Shown here: positions 1-7,807 of the stretch, piece by piece | Position numbering within the stretch: the stretch's first letter is position 1 | How the letters are laid out: each line of letters opens with the position of its first letter | Assembly: GCF_001417735.1 (NCBI RefSeq) | Contig: NZ_BBUZ01000045.1 | Coordinates: 1-64,000 of the forward strand | From: Streptomyces sp. NBRC 110028 | Lineage (GTDB): Bacteria; Actinomycetota; Actinomycetes; Streptomycetales; Streptomycetaceae | Reading direction: 5' to 3' | Length of the DNA stretch: 64,000 nt | Notes under the pieces: model-generated | Database searches by the model: none | What the model was told of the DNA's origin: nothing | Seen by the model: the letters and a program-made list of their open reading frames with translations, nothing else | Program-made: the position numbers and the translations under genes

Positions 1-73
1 CACGTGACGGAGGGTCACGTGACCGAGCCCTGACCCGCCGAAGACGGCCCGGGCCCACCCCCGGCCCACCGAG

Positions 74-201
74 GCCCGCAACCCGGGCCGCCGCCCCGCT
101 CCGCGCCCGAAGACGGGATCCTGGGCCGGTGGCCCATCACCGTGCCCACCCGCGCGGTGTCCGATGCCCGCAACCCGGGCCGCCGCCCCGCTCCGCGCCC
201 G
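74..201. repeat. 36-bp exact direct repeat, two copies
   Basis: Positions 74-109 and 166-201 are identical over 36 bases and start 92 bases apart. Both begin GCCCGCAACCCGGG and end CCGCGCCCG. The bases that follow are also similar (aagacgg versus gggacgg). Nothing shows it to be coding. It could be a remnant of a duplication or a spreading intergenic repeat. Confidence 0.75.
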
Positions 202-673
202 GGGACGGCCCCAGTTGGTTCGGCTTGCGGTGCCTCGGAACCGGGTCCGGGCGGGCACCGCTGCTCGGCCCGTCCGGCGGTGCCTCAGCTTCGAACCGCT
301 CCGGCGTGGAAGCCCGCCGCCCCACCGCTCCCCCCGTCCAGGGACTGGGCCGGGCGGCAGCGCGGCCCGTCCCGCGCTCGGTGGGCGCGGTCGGGGCCGC
401 GGGTCTCGTCGGCGACCGGCCCTGCGGCCTGGCGTCATCGATCCGCTCAGCCGTGGGACAGGGCGGAGCGCCACCCGGGCTGCCGCTCTACGGCTCGGCC
501 CGTCCTGTTCGTAGGGCGGGATTCGCCGCTCGCCCCGCGCACGGGTGGTCGCGGTCGGGGCCGCGGATCCCCGCTTCAGCCGGTCCTGCGGCTCGTGCCG
601 CCCGTCTCCCGGGCCCTGAGGCCGGGCGAAGCGCGTCACCCGCCGGGGTCCGGGGCGGAGCACCGGCGGGGGT

Positions 674-755
674 GTGGGGGCGGAGCCCCCACTGCCGGGA
701 GGCCGGGGGCTCGCCCCCGGTTCGGGAAGGGGCGGGGTGGGGGAAAACCCGCCCC
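674..755. terminator. Three consecutive stem-loops after tex
   Basis: Stem 1 pairs GTGGGGGC (674-681) with GCCCCCAC (685-692) around a GGA loop. Stem 2 pairs CCGGGGGC (703-710) with GCCCCCGG (713-720) around TC. Stem 3 pairs GGGGCGGG (729-736) with CCCGCCCC (748-755). They lie 16-97 bases beyond the tex stop codon on its reading strand. A terminator without a U-tract, common in Streptomyces, is the natural reading. Confidence 0.55.
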
Positions 756-770
756 CGCCCCCGGCAACGG

Positions 771-3173
771 CTACCGCTTCTTGGGATCCAGCAGCCCCGC
801 CCGCCGCAGCGCGTCCGCCATCGCCCCGTTGGCGGGAGCCGCGTCGCGCCCGCCTCCGCCGCGCTGGCCGCCGCGCGAGCCGCGGCCGCCGCCGCTCTGG
901 CGCTGCTTGGGGGCGGAACGGCGGGGCCCACCGCCCTGCTCGGAGCGGTCCGAGCGGTCCGAGCGGTCGGAACGGCCGCCCCCACCGGCAGTGGCCTCGT
1001 CATCCAGCCGCAGCGTCAGCGAGATCCTCTTGCGCGGAATGTCCACGTCGAGGACCTTTACCCGCACGATGTCACCCGGCTTCACCACATCCCGTGGATC
1101 CTTGACGAACGTCTTGGACATCGCGGAGACGTGCACCAGCCCATCCTGGTGGACCCCGACGTCCACGAACGCCCCGAACGCGGCCACGTTCGTGACGACG
1201 CCTTCCAGGATCATTCCGGACGCCAGGTCGCCGATCTTCTCGACGCCGTCCTTGAAGGCCGCCGTCTTGAAGGCGGGTCGCGGGTCGCGTCCGGGCTTCT
1301 CCAGCTCCTTCAGGATGTCGGTGACGGTCGGCAGACCGAAGGCGTCGTCCACGAAGTCGTCCGGCCGCAAAGACCGCAGCGTGGCCGTGTTGCCGATGAG
1401 CGAGGCCACATCGCCACCGGCGGAGGTGACCATGCGGCGCACCACCGGGTAGGCCTCGGGGTGGACGCTGGAGGCGTCCAGCGGGTCGTCGCCGCCGCGG
1501 ATGCGGAGGAAGCCCGCGCACTGCTCGTACGCCTTGGGGCCGAGCCGGGCCACGTCCTTGAGGGCCTTGCGGCTGCGGAAGGGCCCGTTGCTGTCGCGGT
1601 GGGCGACGATGTTCTCCGCGAGCCCGGCGCCGATGCCGGAGACCCGGCTGAGGAGCGGGGCGGAGGCGGTGTTGACGTCCACCCCGACACCGTTCACGCA
1701 GTCCTCGACCACCGCGTCGAGCGAGCGTGACAGCTTCACCTCGGACAGATCGTGCTGGTACTGACCGACCCCGATCGACCTCGGATCGATCTTGACCAGC
1801 TCGGCCAGCGGGTCCTGGAGCCGCCGCGCGATCGACACCGCACCGCGCAGCGAGACGTCGAGGTCGGGCAGCTCCTGGGAGGCGAAGGCGGAGGCGGAGT
1901 ACACCGAGGCGCCCGCCTCGGAGACCATCACCTTGGTCAGCTTCAGCTCCGGGTGCTTGCCGCACAGCTCGCCCGCGAGCTTGTCGGTCTCCCGGGACGC
2001 CGTGCCGTTGCCGATGGCGATCAGCTCGACGTCGTGCTCACGGGCCAGCTTGGCGAGCCGGTCCAGCGACTCGTCCCACTTGTTGCGCGGGACGTGCGGA
2101 TAGATCGTGTCGGTCGCGGCCACCTTCCCGGTCGCGTCGACGACGGCCACCTTCACGCCGGTGCGGAAGCCGGGGTCGAGACCCATCGTGGCGCGCGTGC
2201 CGGCCGGGGCGGCGAGCAGCAGATCGCGGAGGTTGGCGGCGAAGACGCGCACCGCCTCGTCCTCGGCGGCCTGCCGCAGCCGCAGCCGCAGGTCGATGCC
2301 GAGGTGGACCAGGACGCGGGTGCGCCAGGCCCAGCGCACGGTGTCGGCCAGCCACTTGTCGCCCGGGCGGCCGCGGTCGGCGATGCCGAAGCGCTGCGCG
2401 ATGGACCGCTCGTACGAGGTGGGGCCGGGGTCCTCGGAGGGCTCCTCCGGCTCCAGGGTGAGGTCCAGGACCTCTTCCTTCTCGCCGCGGAACATCGCCA
2501 GCACCCGGTGCGAGGGCAGCTCGGTGAAGGGCTCGGCGAAATCGAAGTAGTCGGCGAACTTGGCGCCGGCCTCCTCCTTGCCCTCCCGCACCTTGGTGGC
2601 GACCCGGCCGCGCGACCACATGCGCTCGCGCAGCTCACCGATGAGGTCGGCGTCCTCCCCGAACCGCTCGGTGAGGATCGCCCGCGCGCCCTCCAGCGCG
2701 GCGGCGGCGTCCGCGACGCCCTTCTCGGCGTCCACGAACGCGGCGGCCGCCGCCGTGGGCTCCACGGTCGGGTCGCCGAGCAGCCCGTCGGCGAGCGGTT
2801 CGAGACCGGCCTCGCGCGCGATCTGCGCCTTCGTGCGGCGCTTCGGCTTGAAGGGGAGGTAGATGTCCTCCAGCCGGGCCTTGGAGTCGGCGGCGAGGAT
2901 CTGCGCCTCCAGCGCCTCGTCCAGCTTTCCCTGTGACCGCACCGATTCGAGGATCGCGGCGCGCCGCTCCTCCAGCTCGCGCAGATAGCGCAGCCGCTCC
3001 TCCAGGGAGCGCAGCTGCGCGTCGTCGAGCATTTCCGTCGCTTCCTTGCGGTAGCGCGCGATGAACGGCACGGTGGAGCCGCCGTCGAGCAGCTCGACGG
3101 CGGCCTTGACCTGCCGTTCCCGTACGCCGAGTTCCTCGGCGATCCTGCCTTCGATGGACGTCGTCACGATCAC
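771..3173 (-). CDS. tex: Tex-like RNA-binding transcription accessory protein
   Basis: An 800-residue cytoplasmic Tex/YhgF family protein, a nucleic-acid-binding factor linked to transcription and RNA metabolism. The N-terminal helical part begins at residue 1 and contains the conserved LPFKPKRRTKAQIAREAGLE stretch. A YqgF/RNase H-like core (GLDPGFRTGVKVAVVDATGK), a helix-hairpin-helix segment (LLSRVSGIGAGLAENIVAHR) and a C-terminal S1 domain (LEGVVTNVAAFGAFVDVGVH) follow in order. After S1 there is an Arg/Gly/Ser-rich tail of about 90 residues with RSD repeats, then the conserved-looking end ALRRAGLLDPKKR. The family is clear. The tail is longer and lower in complexity than in E. coli Tex-type proteins. 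Confidence 0.97.
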   Translation of the reverse strand: MIVTTSIEGRIAEELGVRERQVKAAVELLDGGSTVPFIARYRKEATEMLDDAQLRSLEERLRYLRELEERRAAILESVRSQGKLDEALEAQILAADSKARLEDIYLPFKPKRRTKAQIAREAGLEPLADGLLGDPTVEPTAAAAAFVDAEKGVADAAAALEGARAILTERFGEDADLIGELRERMWSRGRVATKVREGKEEAGAKFADYFDFAEPFTELPSHRVLAMFRGEKEEVLDLTLEPEEPSEDPGPTSYERSIAQRFGIADRGRPGDKWLADTVRWAWRTRVLVHLGIDLRLRLRQAAEDEAVRVFAANLRDLLLAAPAGTRATMGLDPGFRTGVKVAVVDATGKVAATDTIYPHVPRNKWDESLDRLAKLAREHDVELIAIGNGTASRETDKLAGELCGKHPELKLTKVMVSEAGASVYSASAFASQELPDLDVSLRGAVSIARRLQDPLAELVKIDPRSIGVGQYQHDLSEVKLSRSLDAVVEDCVNGVGVDVNTASAPLLSRVSGIGAGLAENIVAHRDSNGPFRSRKALKDVARLGPKAYEQCAGFLRIRGGDDPLDASSVHPEAYPVVRRMVTSAGGDVASLIGNTATLRSLRPDDFVDDAFGLPTVTDILKELEKPGRDPRPAFKTAAFKDGVEKIGDLASGMILEGVVTNVAAFGAFVDVGVHQDGLVHVSAMSKTFVKDPRDVVKPGDIVRVKVLDVDIPRKRISLTLRLDDEATAGGGGRSDRSDRSDRSEQGGGPRRSAPKQRQSGGGRGSRGGQRGGGGRDAAPANGAMADALRRAGLLDPKKR
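943..969 (-). repeat. Three 9-bp repeats coding RSD triplets in Tex
   Basis: The unit GAGCGGTCC occurs three times head to tail (943-951, 952-960 and 961-969, the last base differing). In the tex frame it encodes the Arg-Ser-Asp repeats in the low-complexity tail after the S1 domain. Confidence 0.8.
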
Positions 3174-3205
3174 GCTCCGCTTTCGGTCTGCACTGCATCT
3201 GCATT

Positions 3206-3219
3206 GTGGCAGGTGCCAC
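3206..3219. promoter_or_regulatory. Inverted repeat upstream of tex
   Basis: GTGGCA (3206-3211) and TGCCAC (3214-3219) form a 6-bp inverted repeat with a two-base spacer, 33 bases upstream of the tex start. The stretch TGCACTGCATCTGCA lies next to it. It could be an operator or part of the tex promoter. No clear -10/-35 pair was recognised. Confidence 0.3.
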
Positions 3220-3286
3220 TGACGAAGCGGTCACGGACGACGTGTCCGGCGGGCCCCGGAAGGGGTCCGAGGGCTCGTACGGGGGC

Positions 3287-3430
3287 TCAGATGTGCCTGC
3301 GGCGGCCCGCGCCGCCCGCCGTGTCGGCGGCCCCGCCGAACAGCCGGGCAAGGGCACGGAACGGCAGCGTCACCACCGTGGCGATCGCGGATCCGATGGC
3401 GCGGAGTACATCGGCGACAGCACGCGACAC
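3287..3430 (-). CDS. LPFR motif small protein
   Basis: A 47-residue protein starting with GTG, preceded by a GGGGGG ribosome binding site. It reads VSRAVADVLRAIGSAI, then TVVTLPFRALARLFGG, and ends in a basic tail. The LPFRALARLFGGA core is the signature of the small actinobacterial 'LPFR motif' family, of unknown function. The hydrophobic-amphipathic middle suggests a membrane-associated peptide. It sits upstream of tex on the same strand with a 113-base gap. Upstream codons in the same frame look non-coding, so I chose the GTG. Confidence 0.65.
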   Translation of the reverse strand: MSRAVADVLRAIGSAIATVVTLPFRALARLFGGAADTAGGAGRRRHI

Positions 3431-3611
3431 TTCAGGCCCCCCATCGGGTCGGGAGCGGTTCGGCAGCCGCCTCCGGGCGCCGCACGTACGCGGAGCACGG
3501 GCACTCGCCGGCGTGCGCGGCGCGCGGTTGGGCGCCCGGTGAAAGGGCGGCCGATCACACATCGATCGGGTATCCCCCCTCGCCCCGCGCAAACCCGCGT
3601 CCCGGACGCCG

Positions 3612-4475
3612 TCAGCGCTTGCCGAGGAGGTCCGCCGGGAAGGCGCCCGCCTCCAGGGCCCGCGTGGTGAACGCCCCGGCCAGTTCCGTCAGCCGGGCCA
3701 CCCCCGCCGCGCCCAGGTGCTCGTACGGGGCGGCGTCGAGGCGGTCCGTGTCGTCCTCCAGGGACTCGCGCAGCTCGACGCCCGCCCGCGTCAGTTCGCC
3801 CTCCTCGTCGAGCAGCCCGCGCTCGCGCAGCCGGTCCCGTCCGGCGGCCAGCTCCTCGGCCGTCCAGCCACGGGTGGCCAGGAGCCACTTCGGGGACATG
3901 CCCTTGCCGGTCGCCGCGTGGCTGACCATGGCCTCCACCCCGTCCAGCCCGGCGGCGACGAGGGTCAGCAGATGGGTGTCGCCGCGGTGCTCGCGCAGCA
4001 GCGTGGCGGCGTGCCACAGGGCCAGGTGCGGGGCCTCGGGCACCGGGAGGTCGGCGTGGGCGGCGTACAGGGGACGCGCGGAGCGGGAACACGCCTCGGT
4101 GGCGCGCAGCGCCAGCTCGGCCGCCTCGGCCATCTCCTTCGACGCCGGCGCGTCGTCCCCCAGCAGCCGCCGCAGCACGGAGTCGGCGGCCCGCAGCCGG
4201 GCCTCCAGCGCGGCCTCGGGGGAGACCACGTCCCAGGCCCGCGGTATGTGGCGGGCTACCAGGTCGTGCTTGAAGTTGTAGAAGGTCGCGGTGACGGTCC
4301 CCGCGCCGACCCGGCCGAACGCCGCCGCACGGCCCACGAAGTAGACGGCGCCGCGCTCCTCCAGGCCCAGTTCGGCCAGCTCGTTGGCGTAGTCCGGAGC
4401 GAAGTAGACGCAGGAGTGCAGCGGATTGACGACGGAGTGGCAGCGCCGTACGGCGTGCTGGGGAAGTGTGGTCAT
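3612..4475 (-). CDS. SCO6745 family protein
   Basis: A 287-residue protein starting MTTLPQHAVRRCHSVVNPLHS. The family is named after the S. coelicolor locus and has no known function. The N-terminal third has the family pattern around YFAPDYANELAELGLEE and AYFVGRAAAFGRVGAGTVTA-like residues. It looks helical and soluble, with no signal peptide. I took the ATG at 4475; an ATG three codons upstream (4484) is possible. The tex, SCO6745-type, idi and hopanoid gene order matches my memory of the S. coelicolor SCO674x-SCO677x region, which supports the call. Confidence 0.85.
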   Translation of the reverse strand: MTTLPQHAVRRCHSVVNPLHSCVYFAPDYANELAELGLEERGAVYFVGRAAAFGRVGAGTVTATFYNFKHDLVARHIPRAWDVVSPEAALEARLRAADSVLRRLLGDDAPASKEMAEAAELALRATEACSRSARPLYAAHADLPVPEAPHLALWHAATLLREHRGDTHLLTLVAAGLDGVEAMVSHAATGKGMSPKWLLATRGWTAEELAAGRDRLRERGLLDEEGELTRAGVELRESLEDDTDRLDAAPYEHLGAAGVARLTELAGAFTTRALEAGAFPADLLGKR

Positions 4476-4553
4476 GGACCGCACGCTACCGGCTGGTAGG
4501 GCAGGCCGGCAGCCGGGGTTGGAAGCCGGGCCGGGCGGCCGGTCCCGGCGTGG

Positions 4554-5312
4554 TCAGGAGACCGGCGGGGACCAGCCGAAGCGGGGTGCCCGGCGCTCCA
4601 GGAAGGCGGCGATGCCCTCCCCGGCCTCCCCGCTGACCCGCGCCTGCTCGCGCCAGTACGCGACCCGCTCCGCGTCGGCGGGCCCGGCCGCGAACTCCTT
4701 GGCCGCCGCCTGCGTCAGCCGCGAGCGGGACACCAGCACCCGGGTGAACTCCTCGACCCGCTTGTCGAGCCCGCCGGCCGGCAGCACCTCGTCGACCAGC
4801 CCGGTGCGCAGCGCCCGCGCGGTGTCGATCAGCTCGCCCGAGAACAGCAGGTATTTGGCGCCGGCCGGTCCGATCAGCTCCACCAGCCGCCGGGTGGAGC
4901 CGGGGGAGTAGACGATCCCGAGCTTGGCCGGGGTGATCCCGAAGAGCGCGCCCTCCTCCGCGAACCGCAGGTCGCAGGCGGCCGCCAGCTGGCAGCCGCC
5001 GCCCACGCAGTAGCCGCGCACCGCGGCCAGCGTCGGTTTGGGGAAGGCCGCCAGGGCCTCCTCGGCGGGCAGCGCGAGGCCGGTGCTCTCCTCGTACGTC
5101 GCGTTCAGCGAGCCGATGTCGGCGCCCGCGCAGAAGGTGTCCCCGTGGCCGGTGAGCACGAGCGCCCGTACGGCGGGGTCGGCCGCGAGCCCGTCGAGCA
5201 GCGGGGGCAGCGCCCGCCACATGGCGGGGGTGAGCGCGTTGCGCTTGGCGGGATTGCGGATGACGACGGTCGCTATGCCGTCCGTGACCTCGTACCGCAG
5301 ACAGGGCTCCAT
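4554..5312 (-). CDS. Enoyl-CoA hydratase/isomerase family protein
   Basis: A 252-residue crotonase-fold protein starting MEPCLRYEVTDGIATVVIRN. It shows PAKRNALTPAMW, the oxyanion-hole regions GHGDTFCAGADIGSL and VRGYCVGGGCQLAAACDLRF, and a later LGIVYSPGSTRRL segment, in the usual order and at the usual family length. It probably acts on an acyl-CoA in the cytoplasm; the substrate cannot be read from sequence. The position of the second catalytic Glu in well-studied hydratases is occupied by the Pro-Gly-Ser stretch here, so isomerase or hydrolase chemistry is possible. The start was chosen where homology begins; the 28 codons upstream are repetitive. Confidence 0.88.
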   Translation of the reverse strand: MEPCLRYEVTDGIATVVIRNPAKRNALTPAMWRALPPLLDGLAADPAVRALVLTGHGDTFCAGADIGSLNATYEESTGLALPAEEALAAFPKPTLAAVRGYCVGGGCQLAAACDLRFAEEGALFGITPAKLGIVYSPGSTRRLVELIGPAGAKYLLFSGELIDTARALRTGLVDEVLPAGGLDKRVEEFTRVLVSRSRLTQAAAKEFAAGPADAERVAYWREQARVSGEAGEGIAAFLERRAPRFGWSPPVS

Positions 5313-5349
5313 GCGGCGGATCGTATCCGGGCGGTACGCGCCCTCCCGG

Positions 5350-5379
5350 CCGGGGCACCAGGCCGGGGCACCAGGCCGG
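5350..5379. repeat. 13-bp tandem repeat upstream of enoyl-CoA hydratase
   Basis: CCGGGGCACCAGG occurs twice head to tail (5350-5362, 5363-5375), with a third partial copy starting at 5376. It lies just upstream of the enoyl-CoA hydratase start on the opposite strand. Confidence 0.7.
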
Positions 5380-5567
5380 GGTCGAGCCATAGGCACCAGG
5401 GGGCGTCATCCAGACGGGCAGGAACAGTCGAGCGAGTGACCCTGGCATACGCCAACGAATAAAAGCGGTCGATAACTGAACAGTTGTGGTCACTCCCTCG
5501 GCCCGTACCAGACCATTCCCAACACTCGATCCGAGAGTCGAGCCGTGGCGATGGGTGGGTGTCGGGC

Positions 5568-6167
5568 ATGGAGATCGTCGGGAGAGTCCCCTCCGAACCG
5601 GGGCACCCCCCGCCGCGCGGACCGGCGGTCGGCGAGGGGGCGTGGCGGTTCACCGCTCCGGCCCTGGAGTCCTCCGTACCGCAGGCCCGGCACGCGGTGC
5701 GCGAACTGCTGGCCCATCAGGGGGTGTGCGGGCACGGCGATCTGGTGCCGAATCTGCTGCTGATCGTCTCCGAGCTGGTCACCAACGCGGTGCGGCACGC
5801 GGCGCTGCTCTCCCCGCAGATCGCCGTCGAGGTGTCGATCGGCCGGGGCTGGGTGCGGGTCGCCGTGGAGGACAACCATCCCTACCGGCCCAGGCCCCTG
5901 GAGCTGGAGACGGACCAGGGGCGGACCGGCGGCCGCGGGCTGCAGCTGGTGCGGGCGATCGCGGAGGAGTCGGGGGGCGGATACGACGTGGACCACACGG
6001 CGAGCGGTGGCAAGGCGGTCTGGGCCGCCCTGCCGCTGGCTCCCACCGCTCCCGGCCCGGTGTCCGGCTCCGTGTCCGGACCGGTGGCCGGCCGGCCGCT
6101 CACCAGCCTGCGGCCGCCCCGGTCAGCTCCCGGATCGCCGGCCGGGCCGCGTCCAGCACGGTCATGA
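5568..6167 (+). CDS. Anti-sigma-factor-type ATP-binding protein
   Basis: A 199-residue protein with a single HATPase_c (GHKL) domain, like the many SpoIIAB/RsbW-type proteins of Streptomyces. The N-box is LLLIVSELVTNAVRHA and the nucleotide-binding G-box is TGGRGLQLVRAIAEESGGGY. No sensor domain is visible. Such proteins may bind sigma factors or act as serine kinases; the partner is unknown. An AT-rich stretch (5450-5490) upstream probably carries its promoter. The 3' end overlaps the convergent idi gene by 68 bases and encodes a Pro/Gly/Ser-rich tail. The ATG at 5568 was preferred; a GTG at 5559 is also in frame. Confidence 0.85.
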   Translation: MEIVGRVPSEPGHPPPRGPAVGEGAWRFTAPALESSVPQARHAVRELLAHQGVCGHGDLVPNLLLIVSELVTNAVRHAALLSPQIAVEVSIGRGWVRVAVEDNHPYRPRPLELETDQGRTGGRGLQLVRAIAEESGGGYDVDHTASGGKAVWAALPLAPTAPGPVSGSVSGPVAGRPLTSLRPPRSAPGSPAGPRPARS

Positions 6168-6711
6168 ACCACGCGGAGAACGGGCCCTCCGCGTGCAGCT
6201 TCGTCAGCTCGTCCGGTGTGACGAAGGCGGTCTCGCCGATCTCCTGCGGATCGGGCCGCGGCGTCTCCTTGAGCAGCCCGACGAACAGGTGGTTGTACTC
6301 CTGCTCGACCAGACCCGAGGCCGGGTCCGGGTGGTTGTAGCGGACCGTGCCCGCCTCGCCGAGCAGCGCGGGCGCGATGCCCAGCTCCTCGCCGGTGCGG
6401 CGGGCCGCGGCCACGAACGGCGGCTCACCGGGGTACGGATGGCCGCAGCAGGTGTTCGACCAGACGCCGGGGGAGTGGTACTTGCCCAGGGCGCGCCGCT
6501 GGAGCAGCAGCCGCCCCTGCTCGTCGAAGAGGAAGACGGAGAACGCCCGGTGCAGCTGCCCGGGCGCCTGATGTGCCGTGAGCTTCTCCTCGGTGCCGAT
6601 CGTGGTGCCGTCCTCATCGACCAGTTCGAGCATGATCGATTCCGTCGAGCCGTTCGGCGCGGAGGGCGCGGTGGTCTCGGCGGAAGGGCCGTTGGCGGGT
6701 GTGATCGGCAT
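6100..6711 (-). CDS. idi: Isopentenyl-diphosphate delta-isomerase, type I
   Basis: A 203-residue Nudix-fold isomerase that interconverts IPP and DMAPP in the cytoplasm. It has the family motifs GQLHRAFSVFLFDEQGRLLLQRR, the catalytic cysteine in SNTCCGHP (residues 86-92), the Nudix-like box EPPFVAAARRTGEELGI and the EQEYNHLF segment. The start MPITPANG was chosen because actinobacterial Idi proteins typically begin this way; an ATG at 6723 would add four residues. It lies 11 kb from the hopanoid genes and would supply DMAPP for their C5-to-C30 chain building. It is convergent with the upstream ATPase gene. Confidence 0.95.
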   Translation of the reverse strand: MPITPANGPSAETTAPSAPNGSTESIMLELVDEDGTTIGTEEKLTAHQAPGQLHRAFSVFLFDEQGRLLLQRRALGKYHSPGVWSNTCCGHPYPGEPPFVAAARRTGEELGIAPALLGEAGTVRYNHPDPASGLVEQEYNHLFVGLLKETPRPDPQEIGETAFVTPDELTKLHAEGPFSAWFMTVLDAARPAIRELTGAAAGW

Positions 6712-6766
6712 GACCGTCCTCATAGTTACGACGTGGGCCCTCAAGTCTGCCGCACGCAGGCACGTG

Positions 6767-7678
6767 TCACTGGCACAGCCGGGCTTCGTGATCAGCATGT
6801 CCACCCGGTTCCAGCTGAAACGTGCAGTGCGCGACGTCGAAATGTGTCCCCAGACATCCCTGGAGATCGTGCAACAGCCGCTCATGGCCCACCGCGTCGA
6901 GCACCGGCCGGCCGACCACCACATGCGCGGAGAGCACCGGCATCCCCGAGGTGATCGTCCACACATGGAGATCGTGCAGCCCCTCCACACCGGGCAGGGC
7001 GAGGATGTGGGCGCGCACCGCGGCCATGTCGACATCCCGTGGCGCCGCCTCCAGGAGGACGTTCAGGGTCTCCCGGAGCAGGGTGTACGTACGCGGCACG
7101 ATCATGAGCGCGATCCCGAGCGAGGCGATCGGATCGGCCGCCTGCCACCCCGTGGCCAGGATGATCCCCGCCGACACCAGCACCGCGACCGACCCCAGGG
7201 CGTCCGCCACCACCTCCAGGAACGCGCCCCGCACATTCAGGCTCTCCCGCTGCCCGCCGCGCAGCAGGGCCAGCGACACCAGGTTCGCGGCCAGCCCGAC
7301 CGCCCCGAAGACGATCACCAGGCGGCCCTGGGTGGCGGCGGGGTGGAGGAAGCGCAGCACCGCCTCGCAGAGGATGTAGCCGCCGACCCCGAACAGCAGC
7401 AGACAGTTCCCCAGCGCCGCCAGGATCTCGGCGCGCGCGTATCCGTACGTACGCCACGGGCTGGGCGGGCGCCCCGCGAAGTGGATCGCCAGCAGCGACA
7501 TGGCGAGACCGAGCGCGTCGGTGGCCATGTGCCCGGCGTCCGCCAGCAGCGCGAGCGAGTCGGCGAGCAGCCCGCCGACGATCTCCACGACCATCACGGT
7601 GAGGGTGACGACGAGCGCGATCCACAGCCGCCACCGATGCCCGGCGCCCGCGGTGCGGTGGTCATGACCTGCGCCCAT
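6767..7678 (-). CDS. Cation diffusion facilitator (zinc/cobalt efflux) transporter
   Basis: A 303-residue six-helix CDF protein that exports divalent metal in exchange for protons. A His-containing N-terminus (GHDHRTAGAGH) precedes TM1. The TM2 metal site is LLADAGHMATD with D47, H50 and D54. The TM5 site reads LEVVADALGS, with Glu155 where zinc transporters usually have His and Asp159 conserved. The cytoplasmic C-terminal domain carries the LHDLHVWTITSGMPVLSAHVV signature. It is 55 bases upstream of idi on the same strand and may be cotranscribed. Metal choice cannot be assigned. Confidence 0.93.
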   Translation of the reverse strand: MGAGHDHRTAGAGHRWRLWIALVVTLTVMVVEIVGGLLADSLALLADAGHMATDALGLAMSLLAIHFAGRPPSPWRTYGYARAEILAALGNCLLLFGVGGYILCEAVLRFLHPAATQGRLVIVFGAVGLAANLVSLALLRGGQRESLNVRGAFLEVVADALGSVAVLVSAGIILATGWQAADPIASLGIALMIVPRTYTLLRETLNVLLEAAPRDVDMAAVRAHILALPGVEGLHDLHVWTITSGMPVLSAHVVVGRPVLDAVGHERLLHDLQGCLGTHFDVAHCTFQLEPGGHADHEARLCQ

Positions 7679-7807
7679 GTCGGTACGGCCCTCCTGCCCG
7701 GGGCGGCCCCTGTCCCCAGTGAACTACGCCGGGGCCATGGCCCGGGCGGGTCGTACCGCCGTCCGGGGCCGCCCGTGGCGGGGGCCCGGGGCCAGTCCCG
7801 GCACCCC

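Larger units (their letters stand above)
1..770. other. Non-coding GC-rich region downstream of tex
   Basis: I see no convincing gene in this stretch. Long open frames exist but have no ribosome binding site or recognisable protein. It holds a 12-bp palindrome GGTCACGTGACC (13-24), a 36-bp exact direct repeat (74-109 and 166-201), and a shared 14-nt phrase near 389 and 554. Three strong stem-loops lie just after the tex stop codon (674-755). It may be an eroded coding or repeat region. The gene to the left is outside the window. Confidence 0.5.

Noticed and set aside
129..1730. Plus-strand frame of 533 codons running into tex
   Set aside because: It spans the non-coding repeat region and the antisense of tex, with no ribosome binding site and no protein-like composition.
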